Positions 19,737 through 31,109 of a DNA stretch of 64,000 nt are shown here, piece after piece; positions within the stretch are counted from its first letter, which is position 1, and every line of letters starts with the position of its first letter. Source of the stretch: Diogma glabrata (lineage: Eukaryota; Arthropoda; Insecta; Diptera; Cylindrotomidae); NCBI GenBank assembly GCA_963693315.1, contig OY856186.1:305986661-306050660 (forward strand), in the 5' to 3' direction. The notes below the pieces were generated by a model. That model saw only the letters and a list, made by a program, of their open reading frames with translations. It was not told where the DNA came from and did not search any database. The position numbers were made by a program, and so were the translations under genes.

Positions 19737-20052
19737 TTTCTTGTTTTCTTTTTTTTTTATTTTTTTCTTTATTTTCCTTTTTTTCTTTTTTTTCGTTTTT
19801 TTCTTTTTTTTTCTTTTTTTTTCTTTTTTTCTTTTTTTCTTTTTTTTCTTTTTTTCTTTTTTTTCTTTTTTTCTTTTTTTTCGTTTTTTCTTTTTTTTCG
19901 TTTTTTCTTTTTTTTCGTTTTTTCTTTATTTCTAGTTTTCTTTTTTTTGTTTTTTATTCTAATCTTAATGTTTTTCTTTTTCTTTTTCTTTTTTTTCTTA
20001 ATAATTGTTTTCTTTTTATTCAACTTTTTCTTGGTTTCTTTTTCTTTTTTAG
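19737..20052 (+). repeat. Homopyrimidine (T-rich with C) tract, about 315 bp
   Basis: Almost pure T/C on the plus strand, a degenerate repeat of TTTTTTCTTTTTTTC with rare G or A. Overlapping all-Phe/Ser/Leu and, on the other strand, all-Lys frames are artefacts of composition. Such polypurine-polypyrimidine tracts can adopt triplex (H-DNA) structure. Confidence 0.9.
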
Positions 20053-21190
20053 GAATTAACGAAATATATGTATTTGAAAGTCAATGTTATTCAATATTAA
20101 GAAATACATTTTAGACTTATAAAAGTAAAATAAAAAGTGAATGTATATAAACCACAATAACATAATCATCTAATGGTGCGTTTGTAAACTTTACATCTAG
20201 ATATAAAGAAATTCTTACGTTTAGTCCAGCGAGAGAATAAATTTTAACGAAAGAATAAACTGAACTATAATTACACTGAAACTGGACGAAATATAACAGA
20301 TAATGAATCGATTATCTAAATATATAGACCGATAAAAATAAATATCGGTTTATTTTTGAATATTAATTTGTTTCGAATTTGAAATATCAAATAAAAAATA
20401 AAATTAATATAATCAAATGGAGTTGTAAATGCTACAAAAAAACTTATGGAAAATTCAAATATAATTTTTATAATATGATTATGCTGCTTCTGGTTTAGGA
20501 CAATGGACAGTATAACACATTCAAACTGTTATTACAGTTTTTTCTCCTTTTATGAGAGTATAATTCTCTGAAAATAATCTAAAAAAGATTTCAGCTTTGT
20601 TTTCCAAACGCACTATAAGTTATAACATAAACAGTTTCATACTTTAGTCGTATATTTTAGAAACACAAGAAAAACAATTAATTTATATTAACTTATATGA
20701 ATGTTTAAACAAATGAAACATGTTTGCTTAAAACTAGAAAGTTCTACATAATATTAGGAAAACAACAAACAAAAATAGTATATAACACACTGTTGACATA
20801 CACAGCCCATTTCTCTCATACGCAAAGCTAACCGTAAACAAACTTCGGTCGAGAAGATGGATAAAAATACAAAGTGGCTACACTCTCTTCTCAGGAATGT
20901 TTAATTGTTCCCGGTTCCACAAATTTTATCCAACGCCATCTGCTCCACAGAAAGCACTTCGTTTAAAGGAAATATTTACCAAATAAACCTTTCAAAGCGC
21001 CTGCATGCATAATACTTGAACCTTAATTTTGAAAAAGAGACATTATTTTTGATCCTATTTTGCTCACTATTTTGCCAATGACAAAATAAAAATACCATTT
21101 ATTTCGAAAAATGCAATTTCGCTCTGAGGATGACACAGGGTCATCGATTTATAATAAATTTATTATTAATTATTTTTAATTCACTTTAGA
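20053..21190. other. Non-coding; possible MITE at 20174-20612
   Basis: GTGCGTTTGTAAAC near 20175 and TTTTCCAAACGCAC ending near 20612 form short inverted ends around 440 bp. There is no clear target duplication, so the element is tentative. A degenerate CTGAGGATGAC sequence near 21123 resembles the core of the motif at 4720. Confidence 0.3.
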
Positions 21191-21650
21191 TTCAATCACG
21201 ATGGATTTGATGCTTTTATTTCATGCAGCATTATCTCCCGCGAGAGTTAAGTATTTAACCAAAAAAAAATTTTGGAAGCCTTCAATAACCGACTCCCAAG
21301 AGTCATTTATATTTAAAACAAATGAGTCAGATATCAAAGAAATTATTAAAAATAAAAAAAAAGAAATACATGAAATATGGTTTGAACATACAACAAACGA
21401 TTTTTGCAACAGAATCTGAAGATAAATCTCCAAAATTTTTGTTATATTACGATGAAATTTTTTACAGTTTTAACGACGTTCTTTCTGCGATAGATATCTT
21501 AAAATATCCATTTAAAAATATCCAAACTTAAAACATCCATTTGAGTCACAGAAATTTTATGAATTTTTGCAAATTGGGTATTTTAATATTCCTGCGGAAA
21601 ATGAAGTGTGTGCAGATGTTACGCCGTTAGTAAAATTACTCAAGCTTTAA
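21191..21650 (+). pseudogene. Family Y protein, C-terminal fragment (unclassified mobile-element protein)
   Basis: An AG acceptor precedes SITMDLMLLFHAALSPARVK, then KKFWKPSITDSQESFIFK, then in another frame KSPKFLLYYDEIFYSFNDVL and finally HPFESQKFYEFLQIGYFNIP with a stop at 21648. The order FWxPSIxxSQxSF, xxLYxDxIxYSxxxVLxAIDxLFKIFxxLN, PFExxxFYxFLQ is shared with the gene at 49633-53341. The family recurs as uncharacterised proteins in insect and other animal genomes, to my knowledge without an agreed name. Two frameshifts show decay. Confidence 0.5.
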
Positions 21651-23095
21651 AATTTAATATAATATAATATTGAATTAGTTTTCTGTTGTTCAGTATATAC
21701 ACGTTCCCGGGTGTACACTGAAACTGATCTAATCTAATCAATTTATTGTTTTATTACTTTATTGTTTGTTAAACGTATAAATATTTAAATTTTTCAATGA
21801 TATAAATCAGTATTAAGTGCACAATATAAATAGTAATAAGTTTTAAAAAACTGTAAGTTTCTTATCAAGTGTTTTTTATGTTTTGTGATGTTATTATTTT
21901 TTATTTATTTTTTGTTATATTTAAACCATGTATATCATTTTAGTTACTGAAGAGGGTCCCAAAAAGGACCGAAATATTTAAATGAAAATACAATTCGTTA
22001 TCTATATCTTGGAATTTTATTTATGGTTGCACACCACCAATAAGAATCATAGACGGTGATACAATAATATAATATATTTGTCTCCTAAATTAATGTGAAA
22101 TAATTATGTATCTATAAAGTGAAATAAATTATTTAATTTTTCATAAATAATTTACGTATTTCAATTTAAGCGAGAATATTTCCCAGAATATATTGAGAAT
22201 TCATTATATATTTACGCACGTATGGATGCATGTATGTGTGTATGATTGTATGCATGTATGTATGTATGTACGTATGTATGTACGTCAAAACAGTGGTTTC
22301 GAATCAAAACTTTTCTTTTCTCAATTAAAACAAAAATTATTTTAAATAAAGACTATATCTTAAATCTGTTAAACAAAGATTTCTACAGTAAAAATAAATG
22401 CTTTGATTCAAGACATTCGACAAAAAAAAATTGTTTAACTAGAGATAACAGCTTTCTGTAACAAAAACAAATAATTTTGATTTAAAAAATTTAATTATTC
22501 GATACCAAATTACTAGTTTTTTTTAAAAAAATGGTTTTTTTGATTTATAATTCATAGTCATGTATCAAATCAAAATACTTTTTTGTTCACAACAAGAAAA
22601 AGAAGTATGGGGTGGTATTTATACAAAGGAATTTCTTAATACAAAGCAAAAAATACTTGAAAACCGCAATTTTTTTTCTCTGTGTATTAATGTAAAATGA
22701 TTGGTTTTGTTTTTCAAAGCACTTAAACAATATTTTGAGATTGGATTATTATTTTCTTGGTCTTACTTTACTTCGTCTTCAAAAAATTGAATCAGAACCA
22801 CATAACCAATTTCTTACAATAGCAGCTATAGCAAGCTGTCGAGATAGCCATCTTACTTCATTTAGGACACGACAACACAACATTTAAAATTCACATTCTA
22901 TTTTGTCATGGTTCCTTTGCTTTAAAACATTGTAAAATTACATGTTTTACAACGTTTTAAACAACAACAATTTGTTATTAAGCGAAAGTGATTTTACATT
23001 GATGGAAAAAAAACATTTTTATATGTGATTAAACCTGCATGAAAATAGACTTTTTATATGCTATCGTAGAAAAAACACTCTCTCTCTCTGGCGTT
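21651..23095. repeat. Non-coding stretch with a TATG microsatellite (22219-22287)
   Basis: ATGTATGTATGTATGTACG-type tetranucleotide repeats occupy about 70 bp. The 71-codon ORF starting inside the microsatellite is unsupported. The rest is AT-rich. Confidence 0.6.
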
Positions 23096-23226
23096 TACAT
23101 CCCATGGAGGGATTTTGCCGTCTGTGCAATCAGCTTCCAATTATCTCGTTCCATGACCAGTTGACCCCAGTTTTGACATCCTATATCACGAAGGTCTTGG
23201 ATGATGTCATCACGCCAGCGTTGTCT
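23096..23226 (-). pseudogene. LINE reverse transcriptase C-terminal tail (RTE-like)
   Basis: On the minus strand the frame reads PRQRWRDDIIQDLRDIGCQN and then WGQLVMERDNWKLIAQTAKS before a stop. The RPRxRWxDDIxxDL...NWxxLAxDRxxW block is the usual C-terminus of RTE/BovB-like and some other LINE ORF2 proteins. Only about 43 codons survive; this is a 5'-truncated insertion. Confidence 0.6.
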
Positions 23227-24091
23227 AGGTAGAAAAAACACTAGAGTCACTTAATCTTACAACTACTAAATTTCATTATAAATGTTAATAAAGGAACAAA
23301 GAGTTTGCATTGAATTAGCATAAGTAATGTCGTATCATTTAGTCTCCGTTAAAAAAGTATGTACAAAATTATATATCGACAGCTAATTCTAGTAAATACT
23401 TTATACTTATATACTAGAATTTTTAAATAAATAACGTTATTTTTTAGGCTTCAAGTTTGCCTGAAACAAATATTTAGGTTTTATATATTTTAGGTTTTCA
23501 TGTTATGTTTTCAAAATATTTTTAATTTTAACATTATGTTCAAAATTATGTTATTATGTTAATTTTAACATTATGTATGATCACAATTAAAATTATTTGC
23601 ATATTTTTTTTCCTGCGCGCATAATTTTTTTCCCTGCGCGCTTATGTAATAAGATGTGCGCGCGCAGCTTAGCGGGAACTTAGGAGTGTATATAGTCATC
23701 AACTCGCATGTGTGCATCATTTATTGTCATCATAAATATACTTCATAGAAAATTAATATTATCTCTTTGGGCGAGTTTATTGTGGCTGATTGGTGAATAT
23801 AATTCATCGAAATTTATTATTATGAGAGAATTTATTGTGGCTGATAAAAATACAACACAAAATTTTTGTAAGTTCAATAAAACTATATATTAATTGCAAA
23901 AAAAATTATTTGTAAAAACTAATTAATTTTAATTACTTTTGATTACAAATTAATTTTGGATCAAAAAGTTTTGTGTGTTGTACATATGTTTATTTTTTGA
24001 GTGTAAGTCTTACAATGTAGTCTAAATTCTAAAATATTATATTTAAAAATAAGTATGCAAAATATAAATTCTCTATATAACTTATTTTTAA
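23227..24091. other. No supported gene
   Basis: AT-rich, with GTGCGCGCGCAG and CCTGCGCGC runs at about 23614-23668. The 61-codon frame at 23708 is unrecognised. Confidence 0.4.
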
Positions 24092-24138
24092 CAGGATGGT
24101 CATTTTGTTGCGTTTCTCATTAGTGAGATTTCCAGTTG
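24092..24138 (+). repeat. Left copy of a 47-bp inverted terminal sequence
   Basis: CAGGATGGTCATTTTGTTGC and the following 27 bp match the reverse complement of 49586-49632 with about four differences in 47. The two copies are in inverted orientation 25.5 kb apart, enclosing the LINE A/gypsy nest. They resemble the MITE ends at 18401. No matching target duplication was found. Confidence 0.65.
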
Positions 24139-24619
24139 AATTTTAACGTGTGATCCAAACTTAATTTAATTTTGCTTTTTGGTTATAATTTTTTTTCTCT
24201 TTTAAATTTCAGGATTGTCACCATCCGCTTTTTGTTGTTGGATTTTCAAATATATTTGGAATTATTGAACCAGAATTTCCTTAATATTACGGAAGTTTTT
24301 TATATACCTGGATTTGTGAGTGGATGCTTTTTTTTATTGTTATAAACGTGAAATCACATATGACTGAAATTAGTGAATTTATTATTATTATTGTTTATTT
24401 TTTTTCTCTCATTGGGACAAGTGTTCAAATTAATTTTATAATATTTGGGTTATTCTTGGTGTTAAACAAAAATCTCTCTTCCATAATTATTGTAAATTAT
24501 CGAACTAAGGTATATAGTGTAAATTTTGATTTCAAGTTTCGGCAATTGAGATATTTTATTATTAGATTTTATATACTTATAATTTTTGTTTGTTTTTCTT
24601 TGTTTGAGCTTCAATTGAA

Positions 24620-25126
24620 ATGGAAATTGACCTTCAAAACGTCAACATTGAATTTTCACAGACACTGGATATGAATTTAAACAAGGATCTTTGTCTGATA
24701 ATACATCTAAATGCCAGAAGTCTAAGAGGAAAAATGAATGATTTGGAGGTTGCAATCAAATGTCTCGGAAAAACTCCTGAAGTTATTATCGTAAGTGAAA
24801 ATTGGCTCTATAGTAATGAAACTAAGTTTTTTTATTTAAATGAGTATACTGCTTATCATTGCACTCGGGATAACAACCGAGGTGGTGGTGTTAGTGTTTT
24901 CATTTGCAATATATTTGCTTCAAATGAAGTTTTCAAAGTTACCAAAAATAATTCAAGCTATATGGTTGTTCAAATAATTCCAATTAAACTGCACATTCTA
25001 GCCATTTATAAACCACCAAATGCCGACGATGATTGTTTTTTTGATATGCTAGATAGTTTGAGTAGTCAATTCTCATCCTGTATTATAACAGGTGATCTAA
25101 ACATCAATATGCTTGAAAGTACAAGT
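24620..25126 (+). pseudogene. LINE A ORF2, endonuclease N-terminal part (CR1/Jockey group)
   Basis: The frame reads IIHLNARSLRGKMNDLEV, VIIVSENWLYSNETKFFYL, RDNNRGGGVSVFICN, LAIYKPPNADDD and CIITGDLNINM. This is the apurinic-type endonuclease of LINE ORF2 (LNARSL, SExWL, RGGGVxxF, YxPP, GDxNxN). It stops matching at 25126, where an LTR begins. The rest of the endonuclease, starting KLKEITSSNGYAIL, lies at 45191, so LINE A is interrupted by the whole gypsy nest. ORF1 and the true 5' end are not seen; 24139-24619 has no recognisable coding sequence. Confidence 0.7.
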
Positions 25127-26107
25127 TATAACGTCCGCTATATTCGCCTAAACAATAATAAAACCAATTCATCTTCTGTTTCTAATTCAATAAAAATGTA
25201 TTTCAATAGTTTCAGTTCATTTTTACATTAATAATAATTTTAAAATTTTCTAATACTTAACGGCTAGTTAAATTTCGAATATACTGAAAAAAATAAACGA
25301 ATGTACCAATTTTATTTTCATTTCTAACGAACAGATGTCGTTACTAACTGTTGCTGAATCTTGGTGTTACACGATTTTAATTTCATTGGAAGATGTGAAA
25401 GATAAATCACATTTTTACTAACTTTTTTGATATATTCATTCGAGTTTTGACTTGCAAAACAAAAAGTTAATTTTCTAAAATAGTTCCAATTTGTAATAAA
25501 ATAAAAAAATTATTCCGCTTTAGGAAAAGTAACCAGAAAAGTTTTTAGCAATTGAATTATATTTTCAATAAATTACAATATTCTAGTGATAGTTCATTAA
25601 AAACAAATAAAAGGAATTACTAGAATAGTTATTATTGAGTTAGACAAAATGTTACTATGTATAAAGTGAAAAGGAAGGAAAATGTACTCTGTCCGACATC
25701 TTTCTTTGGTTTATCATTAAAGAATATCAAAATATGACCTTCCTGTTTTTTTCTTCGTATCATCCACAGAATTTTGGTCTTGTTTTTGTCATTAATATGT
25801 GGCTAAAGTGAAGTGACTGAAAAATTAAAATTCATTATTCAAGACAAATTGATAAAAGATTAAACTATATTTGGGTGTCAGCAAGTGTATTACCACGGAA
25901 AAAGAAATAAAAACTTATAACTATATATAACACCAGTTTATTTTTAACTGCTGTAGAGAGAGGTCGGTTTTATTTACATTCTTTAATATTCGAAAATATA
26001 ATTTTATCGAGATTGTGAGTAATCGTATTTTTGTTTCATTTCTGCATTTAAAAATTAAAAAAAGAAAAAGTTAGTGCATTTTCCTTTTTTCCTTCCATTC
26101 CTTTTAA

Positions 26108-27442
26108 TTGTTTAATAATCCCACAATGGAAGACGAAGATCCAGATCCAGATAAAATAATAATCGAGAATAGCCAACATTACCAACCCACTCTAAATCAA
26201 GGTATAGTAACCAATAATATAATAAAACCAAATATTAGAATTCGAAAATATCCCGCTGATCATAAAGGACCGTATATTGTATATATTGCACAAGCAATGG
26301 ACAAACAAAATTTTAACTCTTTAAAAATAACAAAACATTTAATTGAAAAATATACTAATAAAAATATCAGTTATATAAAACCCGTTAACACTCATAAAAT
26401 TAGAGTTGAGTTTAAAAATGTAGATGATGCAAATAATATAATAAATGACATTGATTTGAAAGAGCATAGGGTATATATTCCAGCCTTACATGTTGAAATT
26501 GAAGGAATAATTACCTTAAATATCGGATCTGATGTTAATGAAATTCTGTCAAATGGATTTGGAGCTTTTAAAGATTCGAGGCTTTTAAATCAAAATAATG
26601 TCAAGATCATAGACGTTCATCGAAATATGAAAAAGAGGGAAAACGAGACGTTATATCCCACAAATTCAGTTAGGGTCACATTTGAAGGTCAAGTTTTGCC
26701 CAATTATGTAAATATTTACAATTTACTTATTCCAGTTTACCCACGATTATCAAATGTCTTACACTGTAAAAAATGCTTAAAGTACAACCACACAGAGAAA
26801 TACTGTTACAATTTAGTTGTATGTGCCAAATGTGGCGGGCAACACACTTCTGATGAATGCAATAGTAATAATCCGGTGTGTAAAGACTGTGGTGATGAAC
26901 ACGTTACAGGTAATTTATCATGTCCATCAAGAATAGCAAGAAATGAAAGGTTACAGGCTCGTCAAATGTACTCTCGGCATTTGACATATGCCAAGATATT
27001 ATCGGAGTTAGGTGATAAAATGCCAGGAGAATGTGAAAATCAAAACCAACCCTCAACTTCCAAAGCGCATACAAAAACAAATAAACAAGTTAAACGTAGA
27101 CTGTCTGTAGAAGATTTTCCTGACTTAGAACCGGCATTTAAGAGGAACACATTTCCAAGCAAACCCAATAAGATGGGAAAGGAAAATTCAGATACAACAA
27201 AACATATCCCAATACTAAAACCAAAAGTTGTGGAAGGACAAAAAGGAAATCCTCCAGGATTTAAAAAAACTATTGAAACTTCCATTGTGCGTGAAACCAT
27301 ATTAAATTTTTTGAATGAATGTGAAGTACCCAAGATTTTAATTGATTTATTAGATAAGATATTGATTCCAATTTTAGACAAATTCTGGACCCGCTGTAGT
27401 AATTCATTCGCCCGCTACTTTAAAGCAAATCATGGAGAGTGA
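26108..27442 (+). CDS. I-type LINE ORF1 (Gag-like nucleic-acid-binding protein)
   Basis: 444 codons, uninterrupted. The N-terminal third (ISYIKPVNTHKIRVEFKN) looks like the RRM-like fold usual in such ORF1 proteins. Three CCHC knuckles follow at about residues 220-275: CKKCLKYNHTEKYC, CAKCGGQHTSDEC and CKDCGDEHVTGNLSC, the last two with non-standard spacing. The tail is basic. ORF1 proteins coat the LINE RNA and chaperone its reverse transcription. An in-frame second ATG (26126) with better context could also be used. The stop overlaps the ORF2 start by 11 bp, suggesting reinitiation-type coupling. Confidence 0.85.
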   Translation: MFNNPTMEDEDPDPDKIIIENSQHYQPTLNQGIVTNNIIKPNIRIRKYPADHKGPYIVYIAQAMDKQNFNSLKITKHLIEKYTNKNISYIKPVNTHKIRVEFKNVDDANNIINDIDLKEHRVYIPALHVEIEGIITLNIGSDVNEILSNGFGAFKDSRLLNQNNVKIIDVHRNMKKRENETLYPTNSVRVTFEGQVLPNYVNIYNLLIPVYPRLSNVLHCKKCLKYNHTEKYCYNLVVCAKCGGQHTSDECNSNNPVCKDCGDEHVTGNLSCPSRIARNERLQARQMYSRHLTYAKILSELGDKMPGECENQNQPSTSKAHTKTNKQVKRRLSVEDFPDLEPAFKRNTFPSKPNKMGKENSDTTKHIPILKPKVVEGQKGNPPGFKKTIETSIVRETILNFLNECEVPKILIDLLDKILIPILDKFWTRCSNSFARYFKANHGE

Positions 27443-30400
27443 TGCTAAAATAAAATTTAACATCTTACAGTGGAACGCCCGCAGTTTAAAAGACAAAAAA
27501 CTAGAATTAATTAGTTTGTATAAAATTGAGGATATAGACTGCTACATTATAAGTGAAACTTGGTTAAGGGATGACCATGAATTTAAGTTACCAGGGTTTC
27601 TAATAACAAGATGGAATAGATCATCTAGCAGAGGAGGTGGAGTCTTAATAGGAATACGGAAGAAATATTTTATCAAACAAATAAGTTTTAACACACCAAA
27701 AATTGAAAATACTGGAGTAACAATATTTCTAAACCAAAGAGAAGTTTCTATTTTATCAGTATACCTGCCACCAAACCAGCATATATCAGTTCAGGATTTT
27801 GAAGATCTATTCATTCAAGTTCCTAAACCCTGCATCATAGCGGGGGATTTTAATGCTCACGATCCGGCATGGGGATGCTTGAGTAGTAATTCTAGAGGCA
27901 CCAACTTATTGGATGCAATGGAAAATCACAATTTAATTTTCTTAAATGATGGCTCAGTAACAAGAATAGCAGCCGCACTTAGCGGTGGAAGTGCCGTGGA
28001 CTTAACTTTATGTAGTAGTGATATTGGTCTTTGTGGTAGCTGGAGAACTCTGGATAACACTGGAACAAGTGACCACGTTGCAATACTTATAACATTTCCA
28101 CTGAAAAATGTGCGAAATAACAATGATTGCTTATACTCAAAGCTAATTTGGGAAAAATTTTCCCAAACATTTGAAGAATTATTTAAGAACGAAAATGCAC
28201 ATGTGAGCCTTCAAGAAAAATATGATTATTTTATGGAAATTATTGATCAATCCGCTAAAAAATCACAAGTAAAAACTAAATCAAATAATCGAGTTTATTG
28301 GTGGGATAAAATTTGTACCGAATATAAAAACAAAAGAGTTATTTTTTATAAAAAATATCGTCAAACAGGATATTTAACAGACTTCATAGAATATAAAAGA
28401 ATTTGTGCAGAAGCCAAAAAGTATTTTAATAAAATTAAAAAATCGAGTTGGAATATATTTTGCGAATCATTACGAAATGATAGATCTTTGGGGAAAACTT
28501 GGAAGATGGCTAAGCACTTTAGAGGATCAGAATCAGGAATACAACAGCCTATCCACATAAATACTATGGAAGAAATCGCGAATAAACTTGCTCCAAGTGG
28601 ATGCTTATCAGAATATGTACCAAAAACTAAATATAACTCAGAGGAATACAAGGCGGAAATTGATAAGAACCCTTCGTTATGTGATAACTTTTCAATGGAA
28701 GAGTTGAACCTGGCTCTTAAAAATACTGGAAATACAGCAGGGGGAATTGACAAAGTAAAATACAAGTTAATAAAACATATACCACATATTGGTAAAACAT
28801 TTCTCTTAAATATGTACAATCAAATTTTTGAAGAAGGAAATTGTCCAAATATGTGGGCATACTGTGTTGTAAAGCCAGTAAAAAAAGCAAATGTTAACCC
28901 AATTTCTCCAAACTCATACAGACCAATTTGTCTCATGGTATGTTTCCGAAAACTTTTTGAAAAAATGCTTAAATTTAGAATTGAGTGCTTTTTGGAAAAA
29001 CAAAATATATTTCCAGAGCATATTTATGGATTCAGAAGAGGTAAAGGTGCTCAGGATTGCCTTAATCAATTGGTATCAGCGGGATATCTCTCGATGCATC
29101 AGAAAGAAGTAATGGTGGTGGGATTTTTGGACATAGATTCAGCATTTGACACGGTCTGTATTGATATTCTTTGCAAAAAGCTTGAGATAATTCAACTACC
29201 TCAAAAGTGTATAAATATTTTATACAAACTTATGTGTTCTAGACAACTTATATTTGAGACGAGTCATAGTTCTTTTTCAAGGCTATCAAATATTGGAATC
29301 CCACAAGGCTCATCGCTAAGTCCTGTTTTATTCAATATTTATATAGCAGATATTGGTAAAAACATTGATGGATTTACTACTAATCTAATTTTGTATGCAG
29401 ATGATTTAACGGTATATACAATGGCCAAGACTATACAAGAAGCTGAAAAATTATTTCAACATGCAATATCCACAATTGCCATTTATTGTCTCGAAAATGG
29501 ACTCACGCTTTCAACAACAAAATCTTGTATATTACCAATTACTCGCAGCCACAGATTACCCCAACTAAAAATATCATTAAATAACAAAGTATTGCCAGTG
29601 GTCGAAAAAGTAAAATATCTAGGGGTAGTTATTACCAGAAAGCTGAATTGGAATGCCCACATTGAATATATATGTAAGAAGATGAAAACCTCACTCAACT
29701 TATTAAAAATGATCAGCTCAACCAAATGGGGTAGCGACATGGTTAGCTTATTGGTGATGTTTAAATGCTTAATAAGATCAGTTATAGAATATTTCCCAAT
29801 AGCAGTTTTGCAATCACCCAACACAATAGTAATAAAAGTTGAAAGAATTCAATGGGCAGCATTAAGAATATGTTTGGGGTGCATGAAATCCACACCTACC
29901 AACACACTCGAGGTACTTGGAAATACACCACCTATTATAGAAAGACTAACTTTTTTGCAACAGAAATTTTTTGCAAAATGCTTTCTGCAGAATAAAAAGC
30001 TAATTTTTACAATTTTCATACAGTTGGGGATTATTAAACCACAGCTCCAAATATCCATAATATTCGAAAAAATTAAACTTTCCTACCTAAAACCTAATAT
30101 CCCATGGTATTCCTACTCCCAATCTGCAATGCTATTCACAATAAATATTGACCTCTCATACAAGAAAGAGTTGATATGCCATAAGCATAATTTTTCAACG
30201 GCAGTACATAGAAATATTTTTAAAGTCATAACTGCCAAATATCCGGCATCTACATCATTTATATACACAGACGGATCGTTTAAAAATAATCGGCTTACGG
30301 CTGCAGTTATACATCCAGACTGTTTCCAAGGAAATTGGGTAATAAATATCGGCTCAGTATTTGATGCAGAACTCACAGCGATAACCCAAGCTGTTCAACA

Positions 30401-31109
30401 TATTGAAACGCATCATCAACCAGAAAAATTTTGTATAATTAGTGATAGTTTCTCTGTTTTGACTAGTTTGAATAACATCAAGCATCCGTCTCAATACTCA
30501 CAGTTAATAAGAGATTTTAAACATAAAATGATGGTATTGAAGCAGCGTAATTACTCAATCTCTATATTGTGGGTCCCGTCACATGTTGGAATTGATGGTA
30601 ACGAAGCAGCTGATGAATTGGCTGGATCAGCCATAATTGAAAATGAAATATACATCAGGAGTAATTTAGAAACTATTACACGCAAGCTAAAGAAAGAACT
30701 AAAAACATCCTGGCAGTCTAAATGGGATTCTGGATCAAAGGGAAGAAATTACTATGCAATACATCCAAACGTTGGAAGGATGCACTTTGTGGCAGATCAC
30801 AGATCAACCTTCACTAGAAGCGAATATAAACTGCTAAATCGTATTTTGACGAGTCATACGAGAACAAAGAACCACTTACATAGAATTCACGTATCGGATA
30901 CAAATACATGCGATTGCCAAGGCAGTATTGAAACAGTAGACCATTTGTTGTGGGATTGCCCAAGATTTGATCACTTGGAACTTGAATCAGCCTTGCGGGC
31001 AAGAGGAATCGAACCACCATATGATATTCGGGGCATCATCAATTTTAAGGATCTGCGGCTTATTCATGGTATCCTGAAATATATATTTATAAATAAAATT
31101 ACTATATAA
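27432..31109 (+). CDS. I-type LINE ORF2: endonuclease, reverse transcriptase, RNase H
   Basis: 1225 codons with no stop. The N-terminal AP-type endonuclease shows LQWNARSLKDKK, ISETWL, RGGGVLIGIR, GDFNAHDPAWG and SDHVAIL (about residues 10-225). The reverse transcriptase shows SYRPICLM, IPQGSSLSPVLFNIYIADI and catalytic YADDLTVYT with Tyr at 655. RNase H shows YTDGSF (Asp 947), DAELTAI, ISDSFSVLTSL and WVPSHVGIDGNEAADELA. A C-terminal Cys/His segment, CDCQGSIETVDHLLWDCPRF, ends the protein. All catalytic blocks are present, so it is probably functional: it would nick target DNA and copy the RNA at the nick. Confidence 0.92.
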   Translation: MESDAKIKFNILQWNARSLKDKKLELISLYKIEDIDCYIISETWLRDDHEFKLPGFLITRWNRSSSRGGGVLIGIRKKYFIKQISFNTPKIENTGVTIFLNQREVSILSVYLPPNQHISVQDFEDLFIQVPKPCIIAGDFNAHDPAWGCLSSNSRGTNLLDAMENHNLIFLNDGSVTRIAAALSGGSAVDLTLCSSDIGLCGSWRTLDNTGTSDHVAILITFPLKNVRNNNDCLYSKLIWEKFSQTFEELFKNENAHVSLQEKYDYFMEIIDQSAKKSQVKTKSNNRVYWWDKICTEYKNKRVIFYKKYRQTGYLTDFIEYKRICAEAKKYFNKIKKSSWNIFCESLRNDRSLGKTWKMAKHFRGSESGIQQPIHINTMEEIANKLAPSGCLSEYVPKTKYNSEEYKAEIDKNPSLCDNFSMEELNLALKNTGNTAGGIDKVKYKLIKHIPHIGKTFLLNMYNQIFEEGNCPNMWAYCVVKPVKKANVNPISPNSYRPICLMVCFRKLFEKMLKFRIECFLEKQNIFPEHIYGFRRGKGAQDCLNQLVSAGYLSMHQKEVMVVGFLDIDSAFDTVCIDILCKKLEIIQLPQKCINILYKLMCSRQLIFETSHSSFSRLSNIGIPQGSSLSPVLFNIYIADIGKNIDGFTTNLILYADDLTVYTMAKTIQEAEKLFQHAISTIAIYCLENGLTLSTTKSCILPITRSHRLPQLKISLNNKVLPVVEKVKYLGVVITRKLNWNAHIEYICKKMKTSLNLLKMISSTKWGSDMVSLLVMFKCLIRSVIEYFPIAVLQSPNTIVIKVERIQWAALRICLGCMKSTPTNTLEVLGNTPPIIERLTFLQQKFFAKCFLQNKKLIFTIFIQLGIIKPQLQISIIFEKIKLSYLKPNIPWYSYSQSAMLFTINIDLSYKKELICHKHNFSTAVHRNIFKVITAKYPASTSFIYTDGSFKNNRLTAAVIHPDCFQGNWVINIGSVFDAELTAITQAVQHIETHHQPEKFCIISDSFSVLTSLNNIKHPSQYSQLIRDFKHKMMVLKQRNYSISILWVPSHVGIDGNEAADELAGSAIIENEIYIRSNLETITRKLKKELKTSWQSKWDSGSKGRNYYAIHPNVGRMHFVADHRSTFTRSEYKLLNRILTSHTRTKNHLHRIHVSDTNTCDCQGSIETVDHLLWDCPRFDHLELESALRARGIEPPYDIRGIINFKDLRLIHGILKYIFINKITI

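Noticed and set aside
19691..20114. Overlapping ORFs rich in Phe/Ser/Leu or Lys
   Set aside because: Composition artefact of the homopyrimidine tract.
24324..24674. 116-codon ORF upstream of the LINE A endonuclease
   Set aside because: Hydrophobic AT-driven sequence in a different frame from the endonuclease; nothing like a LINE ORF1.
28361..28819. Minus-strand ORF of 152 codons
   Set aside because: Antisense of the I-type LINE ORF2, which is a well-supported gene.
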